DNA from: Apostichopus japonicus
Lineage: Eukaryota; Echinodermata; Holothuroidea; Aspidochirotida; Stichopodidae
Reading direction: 5' to 3'
Length of the DNA stretch: 64,000 bases
Assembly (NCBI RefSeq): GCF_037975245.1
Contig: NC_092579.1
Coordinates: forward strand, 19,366,678-19,430,677
The notes beneath the pieces are model-generated. The model searched no databases. It had not been told where the DNA came from and saw only the letters and a program-made list of their open reading frames with translations. Positions 27,501 to 40,045 of this stretch are shown piece by piece. Both the position numbers and the translations under genes were made by a program. Each line of letters begins with the position of its first letter. Position 1 is the stretch's first letter.

Positions 27501-28662
27501 TTTACTTTTTTGTAATATCTACATGGTGAAGTTCTGCAGGGATTGAGAATTTCCTATGAAGCAGATTCGGACGGCTTGCAGCATTTTTCAACCCTGGTCT
27601 CCTACTTGACAACACTACCAACTTCCCTGCTGTTTCTTGGAAGCAACAAAAACTCTCGGCATGCTATGTATACTATGCTAAGTACCAAGGTTGCAAGCTT
27701 AGTGTTGGTTGGTGTGTTTGTTTGGAATAACAACTGACTTTCTGTGCAGAATTAAGTTAACCATCTGTTGTGAGATTGATGCAACACAATACAATACTTG
27801 TTGAAATATGATAAAGTAATGTCTTGCATCCAGCCACTTTGATAATCCTTATAATTTAGAGTTATGAGTCTTTGAAACAAGGAGACTTTTCAAACTATGG
27901 TCCCATTCTGTTATAATTTGGTAGCTAAATTGCTATTACCACACAGGTTTCAACCTGGCCTACAGAAAAACAGCAGCTGCCTGCCTATCTGCCTACAGTA
28001 TATGTTATCTGGTAATGATGTCAGTAATCTCAGACCCCTCTCTAACTTCTCTCTGTCAGGAAAATTTTAAACTGTTTTAACTCCTGCATACCATTGTTAA
28101 CCAGTACCAAGTTCTTGCACACTGTGGGATATCCACATATCAATTTCTCATCTTTGAAGTTACTTGGTTACAAGAGTATGATGGTACAGAAAACACATAC
28201 CCATGGACCTAGACAGTCAGGACACATGCTGTGACACACGGCGATTAAATTAATTAACTAATAGCATATCCTCTGTGCAAGTGCATACAACAGACCACAA
28301 TGCATACTCAAATAGTTGACCAAAAACGAGTTGACATATTTCTGTCAGAATCTTTGTACCTTCCTAAATTCTACAACAATAACAACTTCCATTCCACAGC
28401 CTCATCTCTGGAGAAAAAGCATTTTCTTGGAAAGGTGTTCATGCTCTTAAATTGTCAATTTTATCTGGTTGCTTCAAAATATCCACTAGTGAATGTAATA
28501 AGGGCTAATTGGCATCTGTTACACACTTTGTCACCACTTCACTCTCACTCGTACCTGGAGAAGTTTGATCCTTTTCTCTCTGTGTGTTGGACATGTGCGT
28601 GGAGGCCAAAGATAATCTCTGGCATTCACATTGGCAACTGTTATTGGGGTCTGCAGACAACA
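24598..28662. other. Region between RPUSD1-like and HAUS2-like genes
   Basis: Upstream of the RPUSD1-like start codon and downstream of the HAUS2-like stop, both - strand. It should hold a 5' UTR exon and promoter of the former and the 3' UTR of the latter. A (CCCT)n tract lies near 26185-26211. Short open frames here show no recognisable domain. Confidence 0.5.
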
Positions 28663-31600
28663 TCAGAAGTTCTGTAGTGTTGATCTTAGTTGAGCTATAT
28701 CTTGAAGTCCTGTCTGTATCTGTGCAAGTTTACCAGCGATGCCGTTTAAACTTTCCTCCTGTAGAGTAATAATAATACCAAAGAATTGTTGTTTGGCGTC
28801 TACAATCACTTGTAAAATTAAATTTGTGATGTATTTTACTTCTGATGTGAAGTGTGCAAACATGAAAGAAAAGACAAGCTAAGTACAAAATGCATGAGAT
28901 GTTCACAAATGATGGAAATCTTCTACAATATCCTGAACACCTTTGTGGTTACTTTTGCTGACAATTCTCTTAGTCAGGCAACATAAAAAGAGGCCATTGG
29001 ATAAAAATAAGGTATGTGCAACACTTTGTGTGTGTAACACGTCAAGGAAACTAAGTAGTATAAATTACAAAATTGTGATGTGTGAAAGAGATTGTCCAGA
29101 CTCGACCGAAATAGCCGGGTGGCATAACTGGATATTCTTGTGAATGTTGCATGTTTGGTGCAATCGTACAAATTACTTATTTAGTATACTGCTTGGTCTG
29201 CACATCATAAATTAGCAGAAAACAAAACTCAGTAACTTAAATTGAAAATGAAATATTTAATTTCATAAAAGCCAAGGTTGCATTTGGTCCAAACATCTGC
29301 ATTATATTTAAAGTCAAATTATCGAAAGGGTCAAGATTGACAAAATGCTAACAACCAGCTAACATGCGGTGTACGATTTCAAACACAGATTATCCAAAGA
29401 TGCAATCCCATCAATAGATTCTACAGAAAATTGACTCAACTGTTCCCGCACTAGTTATACACTGATATATATATATATAGTATGAGTGATGTAATAGTCC
29501 CACACTGAGTAGAACTGTATCAACTTTAGTCAGCAACTAGGCATGTCTTATAGTAGGCTTCCTTACTACTGTGCATACAAGACAGTTATAATCCACTGTA
29601 TAATCCCTCAGTATCTTTGTTTAAACACTGTCTGCATCAATGACAGATTGGACTGATGTATTCTTATTTGTTAAATTTCCAACTCATCCAAATCTCTCAG
29701 ACACTGCCAGTTTTTGACCCTGCTAAATGCTTTATGTTGCGACCAGGGTCACAACAGACAAGATGGTACAGTACAGTAATTATAAGGAAAAACAAATGGG
29801 GAAATAAGGGACTATTGTCTTACTCACCAACTGGTCATCTGTTTGTTTGAAATCATGTGACCATTGGATAGTTTCTAGATTTTGATTGAGTCGTGCTAGA
29901 TGAACTGTTATCATAGGGAAAAGTTCTCTGACGTGGTCGTGGTAGGCCGCCTCCACTCTGAGATTATCACCGATCACTGGTTGCTGCAACCTCGTGGTCA
30001 ATTCTTGCTTCTTTTCCAAGATGGTTTGAAGATGACCGTTGAGAGAACTGATGGTGGAGATCTTGGACTCTGAAATAGAAAGAGATGCGCACATCGATGA
30101 AATCTTGAAGATAAATATGTGTAAAATGGTTTTAAAAATGGACTAAAACATACAGAAATTCAATCTGCTGGTCCAATTCTCCTGACATGGGCTTTACCAT
30201 ATATATGGTTGAGTACATCTGGCAAATGACAGGTGCTTGCTTGGTGAAATCTTTTATGGCTATTTGTATTTATCAAATACCCTAAGTTGGGTTTCATGGA
30301 ATGATAGATATAACTAAGTGTGTTGTGGATGTCCCAATTGATAATATGGCTATATAACTGTAGTGAAGGCCACCCCTCATGCTGTCTGAATAGACTTAAA
30401 TTATTAACTCGTAGACCAGGGCAAATTTTTAATGGTGGTCACCAAATATCTGCTCGGACAACAGAAATCAGTTTCGAAGGTTGCTCGGCAGCTGATTAGT
30501 TGTTGACATCAAATTCAGATGGCATTGCACTAAAGGGGAGTCTCAGAGGCCCCCAGCTATTGTTCTATTCACCTTCACATTCCTTCCTACAGTGAACACA
30601 TTGGTCATCCTTTGCTATTTCGTTCCTTATTTTTGAACAACCAACTTTGCTGTTTGGACAACCGACAGGTAAGACCTGGTCGCCCCAGAGAGTATCAGAC
30701 AATAATCTTTAACCACGTAGACACATTGTTTCATTCAAATTTTAATGCAATCTTAAATTCTAAACCATCAATATAAGCAACAGCTGCTCACGTACCATAC
30801 AGTCGTACAGTAATAACGCACTAACCTAGAATGTCCAGGTGAGTTATATCTCTAGTTTCTTTGTCCATGAGTCGTTTCTGAATGGAGGACGATATCTGCA
30901 ATGGAACGATTAACATGTTAAATGTTGATGTCGTTTGTTTTTAAAAGCTGAAAGAATTCTGCTGTATATAAACATTGGCATGGGAATATTTTTTTCTGGT
31001 ATCGCATCTCAAAAAACTATCGACTGTAAAATGCAATATTTGGACACAGTATAACTACATTAACTTTTGTGAGACAAAAGTTTAGCGCCTTCATAAAGTT
31101 TTAACAATTCATTATTCCCTGATTGGGATACTCACTGAGAAAAAACTTTTTAACTACAGAGAAGCATTTTTAAATGTTTATTTTAGAATGGCACAGTCTA
31201 GGAATAACATATAGTGAAATGCTATACAAAATAGTAAAAAAAAGGTAAATAAACAGAATAATTTTTGTATGTAAACTAAAGAAAACTACTTTCATCATTT
31301 TTAAAAAAAATTTACTTCATTAACCCCGGAAAAAATTTCATTTTGAGATATCTCCTGTTCTCTCATGGCGATTCTCACACACAATTATAGATGTTTCAAA
31401 GAGGAATGACTCTGCAACTTCCCCCACCCCTCCACCACAAGTTTCTTGTTGGACAACCAACTTGAACACTGTAGTTTTTATACTCAAACAGAGGCATACT
31501 TACTGAATTAATTTCTTTCATTTGATCTGTTTTCTGCCTCAATCTGTCAATCATCTGCAGGGATGCTGCCTGTGAACCCAGCTGCTGCTGCTGTAAACCC

Positions 31601-32917
31601 TTGCTTTCTCCAACATCTGTCTATGGTTTGTAAGGAAAGTTAAAGAACAGTGTTACTTTAAGACCCGACTTAAATGAAGAGTTACCAAAGAAATTATAAT
31701 TGTTAGTTTTAATTTTAATTTTAAGATAAATTCCATTATGTGCTGATATTTTCTTTGTTGTACCTCAATTACAAGGCACAAAGGACAGAGAGTAACACAG
31801 ATATTAAGGTGATAATTGAAATGTTTTATTTTGATGCCCTGATAGTATGCAAAACTCCAAAGATGATATTATTAAAATACAGCTTGTGAAGTATGGGAAA
31901 CCCTGTCCTTGTTCACATCTTTAGCAATGCTTTTAGTTTTAGGATTATATACCCTGATACTCTTAAAATAAGAAAATAGATTCCATTTTTCAATTTTAAA
32001 TTGGATGATAAAAGTTTACCTGAAAACTATATATTGATAAGTGTCAGTTTCTCTGTTGTCAAACAAACTAGGCCTATTTGAGAGTTTGAATGGAAATGCC
32101 TGTGAAGGTTCATGAATCAAAAAATATATTTTTACTACTTATACTAGCCTAATGATCTGTTTGGGGTTAGAGTAGGTCATTCATATATGTGATGTATCAT
32201 TAGAAACAGATAACAATATTCATCCACATCTAGGCTACAGCAGATCTATCAACGTACTAGGCTAAGCTTAAGAAAGAGCTAAGCACAATTAAGCAATCCA
32301 TGTTGTTGTTATGATGATATCCCAATACTATAGTGGGAGTACAGCCTTCAAACTGCACTCTGGTTTTCTTTAATAGGAAACAATGCCCTTATGTAAGTAT
32401 TATTCAATATTCTGACATTCAAATACTTCCAGTGGCTTATAGTTTCTTAGGCCTGTCTACTAGGCCTAGAATATGCCTACCTAGTCTAAGCCTACTGCCA
32501 CTGGTGTTACTCCCCGTTAGGCGTTAGTACTACGGTTAGGCCTATGTAAATGACCTGAAGGATGCAATTCCCTGTGTTTCTGCTCGTCACTTTGTAAATG
32601 ACATGCATTTTCAATAATTTGCCAAGCTTTGTGATCCAATCTTTTAATTGGCAAAGCTTTCTCATTTTTTAATAATATCTCTAGTCTAGGTCAAATGTAT
32701 GTATGTTTAGCATAGGCCTAGGATCCAACTGTTATTGTTAACGTTACGGAACCGTTAGACGGTAACTGTAGTGTTAGTGTTACTGTTCGTGTTCGTTACA
32801 ACTTACATCACATTTATACCCATATCCTTTGGCAAATCGCAAAATGTTCGACAGGGCTTGTGTTTGGGGCTCTTCGGATGCCCATGGATTTGAAAATGCG
32901 GAAGAAGCCTCTTCCAT
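28663..32917 (-). CDS. HAUS2: HAUS augmin-like complex subunit 2
   Basis: Spliced model in transcript order: 32917-32807, 31620-31504, 30895-30826, 30069-29828, 28758-28663 (TGA). Total is 636 nt, 211 aa. Phases 0, 0, 1, 0 are consistent and all sites are GT/AG. The start MEEASSAFSNPW shares the NPW of vertebrate HAUS2. The best-conserved stretch (exon 4) reads SLNGHLQTILEKKQELTTRL, then NLRVEAAYHDHVRELFPM and LARLNQNLETI. It matches the human segment around MNNHLEAVLKEKRSLRQRL and LPIEAVYHRYMVHLL. The protein is mainly helical with coiled-coil-like heptads, as expected for augmin. Augmin recruits gamma-tubulin to existing spindle microtubules to nucleate branches in mitosis. Length is near the vertebrate protein (about 235 aa). 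A short Gln run in exon 2 (QQQQ) is encoded by CAG repeats. Confidence 0.9.
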
Positions 32918-35900
32918 TTTGACTAAATATGCATAAGAATATATTGTGATCATCAAAGACAGTCGCTGAGGTACTACAGGATGTCTATGTGAAGAACAAG
33001 ATAGTGAAATTTGTAAACAGCGCCTGAATTATTGAATTGAAGTTAGCAGATTAACATATCTTCATCACAGGAATCTGCAATTCAGCATGCAGGGTTCATA
33101 CCTAAGGCATAATGCTAGCGATCTTAACCAAGATTCAAATTCTAGTATCCAATTAAGTTTCGTAATTAAAAGTAGTGATGACATAGTCGTTAATCAATGT
33201 TGCCAACCTGAATGCATAGGCGAGTATCCCAGTATTTTATAACGAATGGGCTGTGCCCCTGGGATTGTTGAAGCCGACTCCCAGGTACGGTGATTCTCCC
33301 CAAGAGAAAAGAAAGAAATAAAACTTTAGACTTGAAATGGTGCATTCATTCTGAGGCATAATTAGGCTATTAATTCGGTCTACCCGTAAGTAAATGTTAA
33401 TAAATACCTTACTTAATATTTTCTTTTAGGAGGGGGGGGGGGGGTAACAGCCGCCTCCAGGCCTAGATAGCCCTGGAATCCGCGCCTGGAACACATGTTA
33501 CCAAGTTCGTGTTTCATCACGTACTGAATGTGCAACGTTCATTAGATCGAAAACGTAAGCCCTTTGACAATAATAAAAGAATGTTTGGTAAATATCTCCT
33601 ACATACCGGTAACTGCTAAGGCAGACATTCAAAATTAGTTGGATTCCATGTTTATGCTCACAATGTGACTATTAAGGTTTAATAAAAATCCTATATGATG
33701 AAAGATACGTTACTTATAATTCAATTGTATTTTCCATATCCTACAAGTACTTCACGGTGTTCACCTGTATACCTATCACCACACTACATTCGATTATGAT
33801 TTTGATATGCCGGTATCATTGGTAACTTTCTGTAAATTTGATGATTAAAGTATGCTAGCTCTCCACCTTACAAACTATCAACAGCTATAGCACAGTCCAA
33901 TAATAGGAGTATCCAACGGATCTGTTCTGGCGATCACGTTTCACTTTATATCGTTCCATATCACAAATTAAATCTCCCTTAGACACCCTCCCCCCCCCAA
34001 CCGTCCGACACCGTGACCCACACACATTTGGTACCTCGCCCCCCCCCCCCCGCCCCTCCCCGAAGAAAAGGACCAGCTAGATGATCTTGAAGAGGCTAGG
34101 AGTCGTATTTTTACCGAATAAGTTCTCCGATGTTAAAAATAATTGACTCTCGAACTATTTAGGGACGTCACAATTTCATGCCCCTTATAAGCAGAAAGCA
34201 GGTCAAATTAATTTGAATGAACCATTTCGGATTCATGTATCAACAAAACTATAAAAAAGCACCAACTATGTATCTAAAGGTATGCTATTTTGGCCTCAAA
34301 TATGCTAGATATTCAAATATGGTCACCTTTGGTCAAAATTCTTAAACTGTTTTTATTACAACCTTCGAGGAAATTTTCCTCACTAGGACATGCAGTCATC
34401 TCGTGTTCCTTAAAAATGTCTGAGAACAATTTGGAGAGTAAAGACCTCCAGGAAAGTACTTTATGAAAACTTCTAGCAATTATAGCGTGCTATAATTTGG
34501 GGCTTATAGTAATCGACTACCTTTAAAGTTAGATAGTTATCACTGGCCTTTAGACATTTCAATGCACCTTTAAGACTTTTAAGTATATTCTTCTCGCTTT
34601 CTTTTCCATTTGAGTGGTTGGGGTGGGAGGGGGGGGGGGGCTTCTCTCTGGTAAAATTAATTTCCTTGTTGGTTATGGGCAAAACAAGGCTAGTATGATA
34701 ACATGTTTTTAAAAACAAATCAGATATTCTAGGAATGCCGGATGTATAAAATAGGCAGGCTACAAGAGATTATATTCGCGCCAACCATAACAATACGTCC
34801 GCACACTAGTCTTTATTAAATGGCCTTCGAGATTGGCATAGCCTTTACCACAAACAGATCGTTTTAACTAGCACAACCTTGCGCCGTTTAGACCTAATTA
34901 TAGACATGATTCATTGTCTAAATGTGCCAGAGAAAATACACGATTGGATTGCTAAGCTTTGAATTTTTGTGTGGGATCAGCAACAGGCACAGGCTACCAT
35001 GGTAGTATAGCACTCTACAACCCCGCCCCACACTCCTCCTTCGCAACTTATCTGATCAGCCCGAAATTTTCATGCTCCTAACTATATTTAGAAATTCCCC
35101 TCCGGGCATACCGCCGCCCCTCCCCTCCCCTCCCCTCCCCCAACATTTAAAATCCTATGAACTTCACTGTTTTAGAATGAGAATCAGTCTTGTAACATGA
35201 ATATATCGCCTTTACACTTAGCAGTTTAGGCCTATTCATGATCGTGCAACATTTTGAACGTCATAGTGTACATGTACTCAACATAATCGAAGTAAAATTA
35301 TCAAAGATATTGTTCTAACATGGTGATGATGTACTGGTGAAATCTCATTCGTATCCCATACATTTATTATTTCTCACGTGTTTATACAATCATATCTGAA
35401 GTCATGGCCGCTAACTTCCACTCAAAATGTACTTTCAATAAATGGTTATTTCATCCTCAAAGTACATCCCGAATTGCTCACCTAGGTTACCAATGTCATC
35501 AATTGTTTTATTATGTTTGTGTTACATTATTCCTATATTTATTTTGTTTGTCTGTTCTTTGTATGACGTTACCGTCGTCAGCTAGACCAGCCTTCAGACA
35601 AGTGAAGAAGTTATCGGGTACACAAATCCTTTAATCCTATTAAGGATATTACTATACCAAATATCATGAAGGCAAACTGTATCGAAGGCGGATGCGCGTC
35701 TGGGAAATGAATCTCTAATAACACCGTGTGAAAACCTTTATTCAACAATTACACAAAGTGGTTTTACCTCCAGCCTATAGTCCAAACACTCGGCCTGTGA
35801 AGGCGAGGGGAGGGGTGGGGAGAGGTGTTTACTCCACACTGTCACACCGGAAGTGTGATGGCTGTTAAAAGTACGTCGGGGATTACTTTCCCAGTCAGTG

Positions 35901-35990
35901 TAGCCTATGGCTAAAAAAGAAAACTGCACAGTACTATTCGCTAGCTTCAACTCGATAGATTGTCAGTCAGTGAGCTGTCTGTCTATTAGA
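32918..35990. other. Upstream region of HAUS2-like gene
   Basis: No gene supported. It should include the HAUS2-like promoter just above 32917. It contains poly-G/poly-C tracts near 33430, 34000-34060, 34625 and 35115, and one copy of a dispersed repeat (34276-34550). Confidence 0.5.
34276..34550. repeat. Dispersed repeat, copy 1
   Basis: Shares AAAGGTATGCT, ATTCAAATATGGT, CCTCCAGGAAAGTACTTT and TATAATTTGGGGC in the same order with 47466-47612. The other copy lacks about 120 bp internally. Class unknown. Confidence 0.8.
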
Positions 35991-37035
35991 CCGGCAGCCC
36001 AGTGCACTTTGATCAAACGAACGAGGTACCAATATCTGAGTATTGGAACATTTGTGGAAAAATCCAGTATATCCAAAAGTGGATGTCTGCCGTGGTCGCT
36101 CTGCTGCATGTGGCCCCTGGGGCCGGTTAAAGGGGCCCCTAAAAAAATGCATCTGATCAAACGAACGAGGTACCACTTGAAACCAATGTCAACGTAATGC
36201 ATGAATGCCACATAGTACTGAATGGCCCATGCCAGACAAATTTTCTGCTGCAAAGGGCCCGCCAGACGCCCAAGAAGGGCCCCTAAAAAAATGCATCTGA
36301 TCAAACGAACGAGGTACCACTTGAAACCAATGTCAACTTAATGCATGAATGCCACAAAGTACAGACAAATTTTCTGCTGCTGAGGGCCCGCCAGACGCCC
36401 CCAAATATGGCCCAAATGCCCATTAGCGTAGCATTGACCCAGATTAAATATGCAAGGTACCACTCAAAACCGGTTTGGAATGTTCGGGTTGATCTTACAG
36501 ACTATGGAAATCATCATGCCAGACAAATTTTCTGCTACAAAGGGCCCGCCAGACGCCCCAAAAGGGCCCATAAAAATGCATTTGATCAAACGAACGAGGT
36601 ACCACTTGAAACCAATGTCAACTTAATGCATGAATGCCACAAAGTACTGAATGGCCCATGCCAGACAAATTTTCTGCTGCTGAGGGCCCGCCAGACGCCC
36701 CCAAATATGGCCCAAATGCCCGTTAGCGTAGCATTGACCCAGATTAAATATGCAAGGTACCACTCAAAATCGGTTTGGAATGTTCGGGTTGATCTTACAG
36801 ACTATGGAAATCATCATGCCAGACAAATTTTCTGCTACAAACAGGCTAACAGACACACTAAAAAGGGCCCCCAAATGGGCCATGATCAATCATAGTTGGT
36901 ACCACACAAAACCAATATTAAATGCAAAGGTACTTTCCACAGAGTAAAGAACTGCCAATGCAAGACAAATTTTCTTCTGCATAGGTCCCACCAGATAGAA
37001 AGTATAGGTGGCCCAATGCGGCCCTATATGGGCCT
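35991..37035 (+). repeat. Left inverted arm of foldback element
   Basis: Contains two tandem units of about 285 bp (GATCAAACGAACGAGGTACC at about 36299 and 36584) plus partial units. Long open frames here are translated repeat and recur in the opposite arm. Confidence 0.88.
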
Positions 37036-38819
37036 AATGAATTGTATACCGATGCAGACTATATGTGCCTTGTGACATGACATTTGTAGCATTCCACAGA
37101 GTAAAGAAATGCCAATACAATACAAATTTTCTTCTGCAAAGTGCCCACCACATGTAAACAAAATTATGCAGTTTAAATAGTTAAGATACCACAAGAAACC
37201 AATCTATAACAATCAAGAACATCCTGAATTATTCAAATTCCTTCCCGCTACATAGGCCAATGGAATAATGAGATTAGTATACTAGTAGGTGTATCAATTA
37301 CTGAACATTTCATTGAGCAAAACAAAAATGACGCGAACTCAGTCTTTGAGGGAGATCCTGACAGTTATAATGCATTCTCAAATCCATTCTTTTTCCTTTT
37401 ATCCATTCTTTTTCCTTTTATCCAGTCAGTACTTTGTATCGTGAGCAGTGTTTAACTTGGCAGTTACTTTGTTTCGCTGGAAACACTGGAGCAGATTAAA
37501 ATCAGTTTATGTATTGTAAATAAGAAACCCAAAATCATTTTGTATCTTAAAACACTGTGTTTACGTTAGCATTGTAAATCTACAAAGTTTAAAATCTTGA
37601 GAAAGAACGCTTAAGCGTCATCTTAAGACATACATGTAGTCGAACAAAAGAGATTGTTTTGTTTCTTAAGCTCAGACAAAGAAACAATTATCAAACAATG
37701 GTGAAAATGCTTTATAACGTGTACTTAACGATAAAGGTTTGGGTTGAAACTGTCCAATATGGTTTTTAAAAGATACATAATTGAAGCATAGAAATGTATA
37801 TGTACCTTTATGCTAGGTACACTCTTTAAAGGACTTAAAATGCTAAGATTGAACAAACAAATACTGATATCACCACGTATGACTCCATTCCTTGATACAA
37901 AATATAAAATGAGTAATTGGCCTATATTACTCCATCTTGGTCTTTTAGAACTTCCATCATTACACTAATTCAATTCGAATAGCTTGTAACAAGTCCAACA
38001 AATAGATGTGGCATCCATTTTTCAGAAATATGAATGCTAGATGAGGGTTTTTCTTTTCATCTATGAAGGAATCTTTTACCTTTCAAGAAAGTCATCTTGC
38101 TAGTTTAAAATGTACTAAAATCATAATTGGCAAAAATAGTAACAAAAGATCACTATGTGATTACTCTGAACATGACACATGTTAGGTTCGAAGTATAAGA
38201 ACTGAGAATTCATGTCTCTTGACAGTGATTAAACACTGGAGTGTGTGCATTGTAAAAAGACACTGCATTTGCCATTCAGACAGATCTCAAAAGAATCATT
38301 AGTAAGTTTATGAAAATTAAGTATTCCCATGAACTTGATTCTAAAAAGACAATGGAAGCTCAAACTTATGTTTCATTGTCGGAGTCATCACTCCAAGATG
38401 GTTCAGTACTTGAATCATCGGCATCAAACTCGGAAGCCACGTCTGGTCGGCTACTTTGAAAATCTTCGCTCAGTTCCCCCTCTTGGAATAGATGATCTGG
38501 GAGAGCCGGTCCCTCAAACCAGTCAGGGCTGTAGCACCCATTCTTGCTCTTCCAACCGTAGTTCTGTGGATCCAAGCCAGGCAAGACTCTTCCTCAGAGT
38601 GTTAGAATTATAATGTGGGGAACTGTAATTTTTGCCCAGGCCAGCAAATCCCAAAATATTTAGAGGCTTAGGTGAAAGTGTTATCTTTATTTTGCTTAGA
38701 GCAGCGAATAGCTAAATAAGATAAAACACTGGTCTTGTGTACAGTAACTCCAATTTATGCTGGAAACAATATAATCATGAGCTTGAAATGTCATGTTACA
38801 AGGCACATATATCCAATTC
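37036..38819. other. Central spacer of foldback element
   Basis: About 1.8 kb of AT-rich single-copy-looking sequence between the arms. It contains a direct duplication of about 20 bp (CCATTCTTTTTCCTTTTAT) near 37386-37424 and the short acidic frame at 38366-38563 (-). No transposase is visible. Confidence 0.6.
38366..38563 (-). CDS. Possible terminal exon, short acidic protein inside foldback element
   Basis: Not recognised with certainty. A 65-codon frame on the - strand starts after a possible 3' splice site (atccacag|AAC) and ends at TGA. It encodes NYGWKSKNGCYSPDWFEGP followed by a highly acidic Ser/Asp-rich tail ending DDSDNET. The amino-acid pattern looks protein-like, and a GW...P.WFxGPALPxxL arrangement faintly recalls C-terminal parts of some transposon-encoded proteins. 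No upstream exon was found. It may be a captured or decayed exon. Confidence 0.3.
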   Translation of the reverse strand, partial: NYGWKSKNGCYSPDWFEGPALPDHLFQEGELSEDFQSSRPDVASEFDADDSSTEPSWSDDSDNET

Positions 38820-40045
38820 TTTAGACCCATATATAGGGCCACATTGGGCCACCTATTCTTTCTATCTGGTGGGACCTATGCAGAAGAAAATTTGTCTTGC
38901 ATTGGCAGTTCTTTACTCTGTGGAAAGTACCTTTGCATTTAATATTGTTTTTGTGTGGTTCCAAACCGGTTTTGAGTGGTACCTTGCATATTTAACCTGG
39001 GTCAATGCTACGATAATGGGCATTTTGGGCCATATTTGGGGGCGTCTGGCGGGCCCTTAGCAGTAGAAAATTTGTCTGGCATAAGCCATTCAGTACTTTG
39101 TGGCATTCATGCATTAAGTTGACATTGGTTTCAAATGGTACCTCGATCGTTTGATCAAATGCATTTTTATGGGCCCTTTTGGGGCGTCTGGCGGGCCCTT
39201 TGTAGCAGAAAATTTGTCTGGCATGATGATTTCCATAGTCTGTAAGATCAACCCGAGCATTCCAAACCGGTTTTGAGTGGTACCTTGCATATTTAATCTG
39301 GGTCAATGCTACGCTAATGGGCATTTGGGCCATATTTGGGGGCGTCTGGCGGGCCCTTAGCAGCAGAAAATTTGTCTGGCATGGGCCATTCAGTACTTTG
39401 TGGCATTCATGCATTAAGTTGACATTGGTTTCAAGTGGTACCTCGTTCGTTTGATCAAATGAATTTTATGGGCCCTTTTGGGGCGTCTGGCGGGCCCTTT
39501 GTAGCAGAAAATTTGTCTGGCATGATGATTTCCATAGTCTGTAAGATCAACCCGAACATTCCAAACCGGTTTTGAGTGGTACCTTGCATATTTAATCTGG
39601 GTCAATGCTACGCTAATGGGCATTTGGGCCATATTTGGGGGCGTCTGGCGGGCCCTCAGCAGCAGAAAATTTGTCTGTACTTTGTGGCATTCATGCATTA
39701 AGTTGACATTGGTTTCAAGTGGTACCTCGTTCGTTTGATCAGATGCATTTTTTTAGGGGCCCTTCTTGGGCGTCTGGCGGGCCCTTTGCAGCAGAAAATT
39801 TGTCTGGCATGGGCCATTCAGTACTATGTGGCATTCATGCATTAAGTTGACATTGGTTTCAAGTGGTACCTCGTTCGTTTGATCAGATGCATTTTTGGGC
39901 CCCCTTTAACCGGCCCCAGGGGCCACATGCAGCAGAGCGACCACGGCAGACATCCACTTTTGGATATACTGGGTTTTTCCACAAATGTTCCAATACTCAG
40001 ATATTGGTACCTCGTTCGTTTGATCAAAGTGCACTGGGCTGCCGG
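38820..40045 (-). repeat. Right inverted arm of foldback element
   Basis: Reverse complement of the left arm with an extra partial unit. GGTACCTCGTTCGTTTGATC-type boxes start near 39137, 39437, 39721 and 39865, with a further one near 40005. Confidence 0.88.

Larger units (their letters stand above)
35991..40045. mobile_element. Foldback-type element with kilobase inverted arms
   Basis: The left arm (35991 to about 37035) is closely matched in reverse complement by the right arm (about 38820 to 40045). The outer edge is CCGGCAGCCCAGTGCACTTTG on the left and its complement on the right. Arms contain repeated sub-units: the GATCAAACGAACGAGGTACC box recurs about every 144 to 300 bp, and CCAGACAAATTTTCT about every 130-160 bp. 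The roughly 1.8-kb centre is AT-rich, with a short acidic reading frame. The architecture resembles foldback/TU elements described in sea urchin. The flanks (ctattaga / ctatatga) are only an imperfect duplication, so exact insertion boundaries are unproven. Confidence 0.8.

Noticed and set aside
28300-28677. 125-aa frame on the + strand
   Set aside because: Overlaps the last exon and probable 3' UTR of the HAUS2-like gene on the opposite strand and has no recognisable domain.
36341-36895. 184-aa frame in the left foldback arm, and similar frames at 38992-39414 and 39414-39698 on the - strand
   Set aside because: They are the same repeat units read in both arms. They contain no recognisable domain and vary with unit number.
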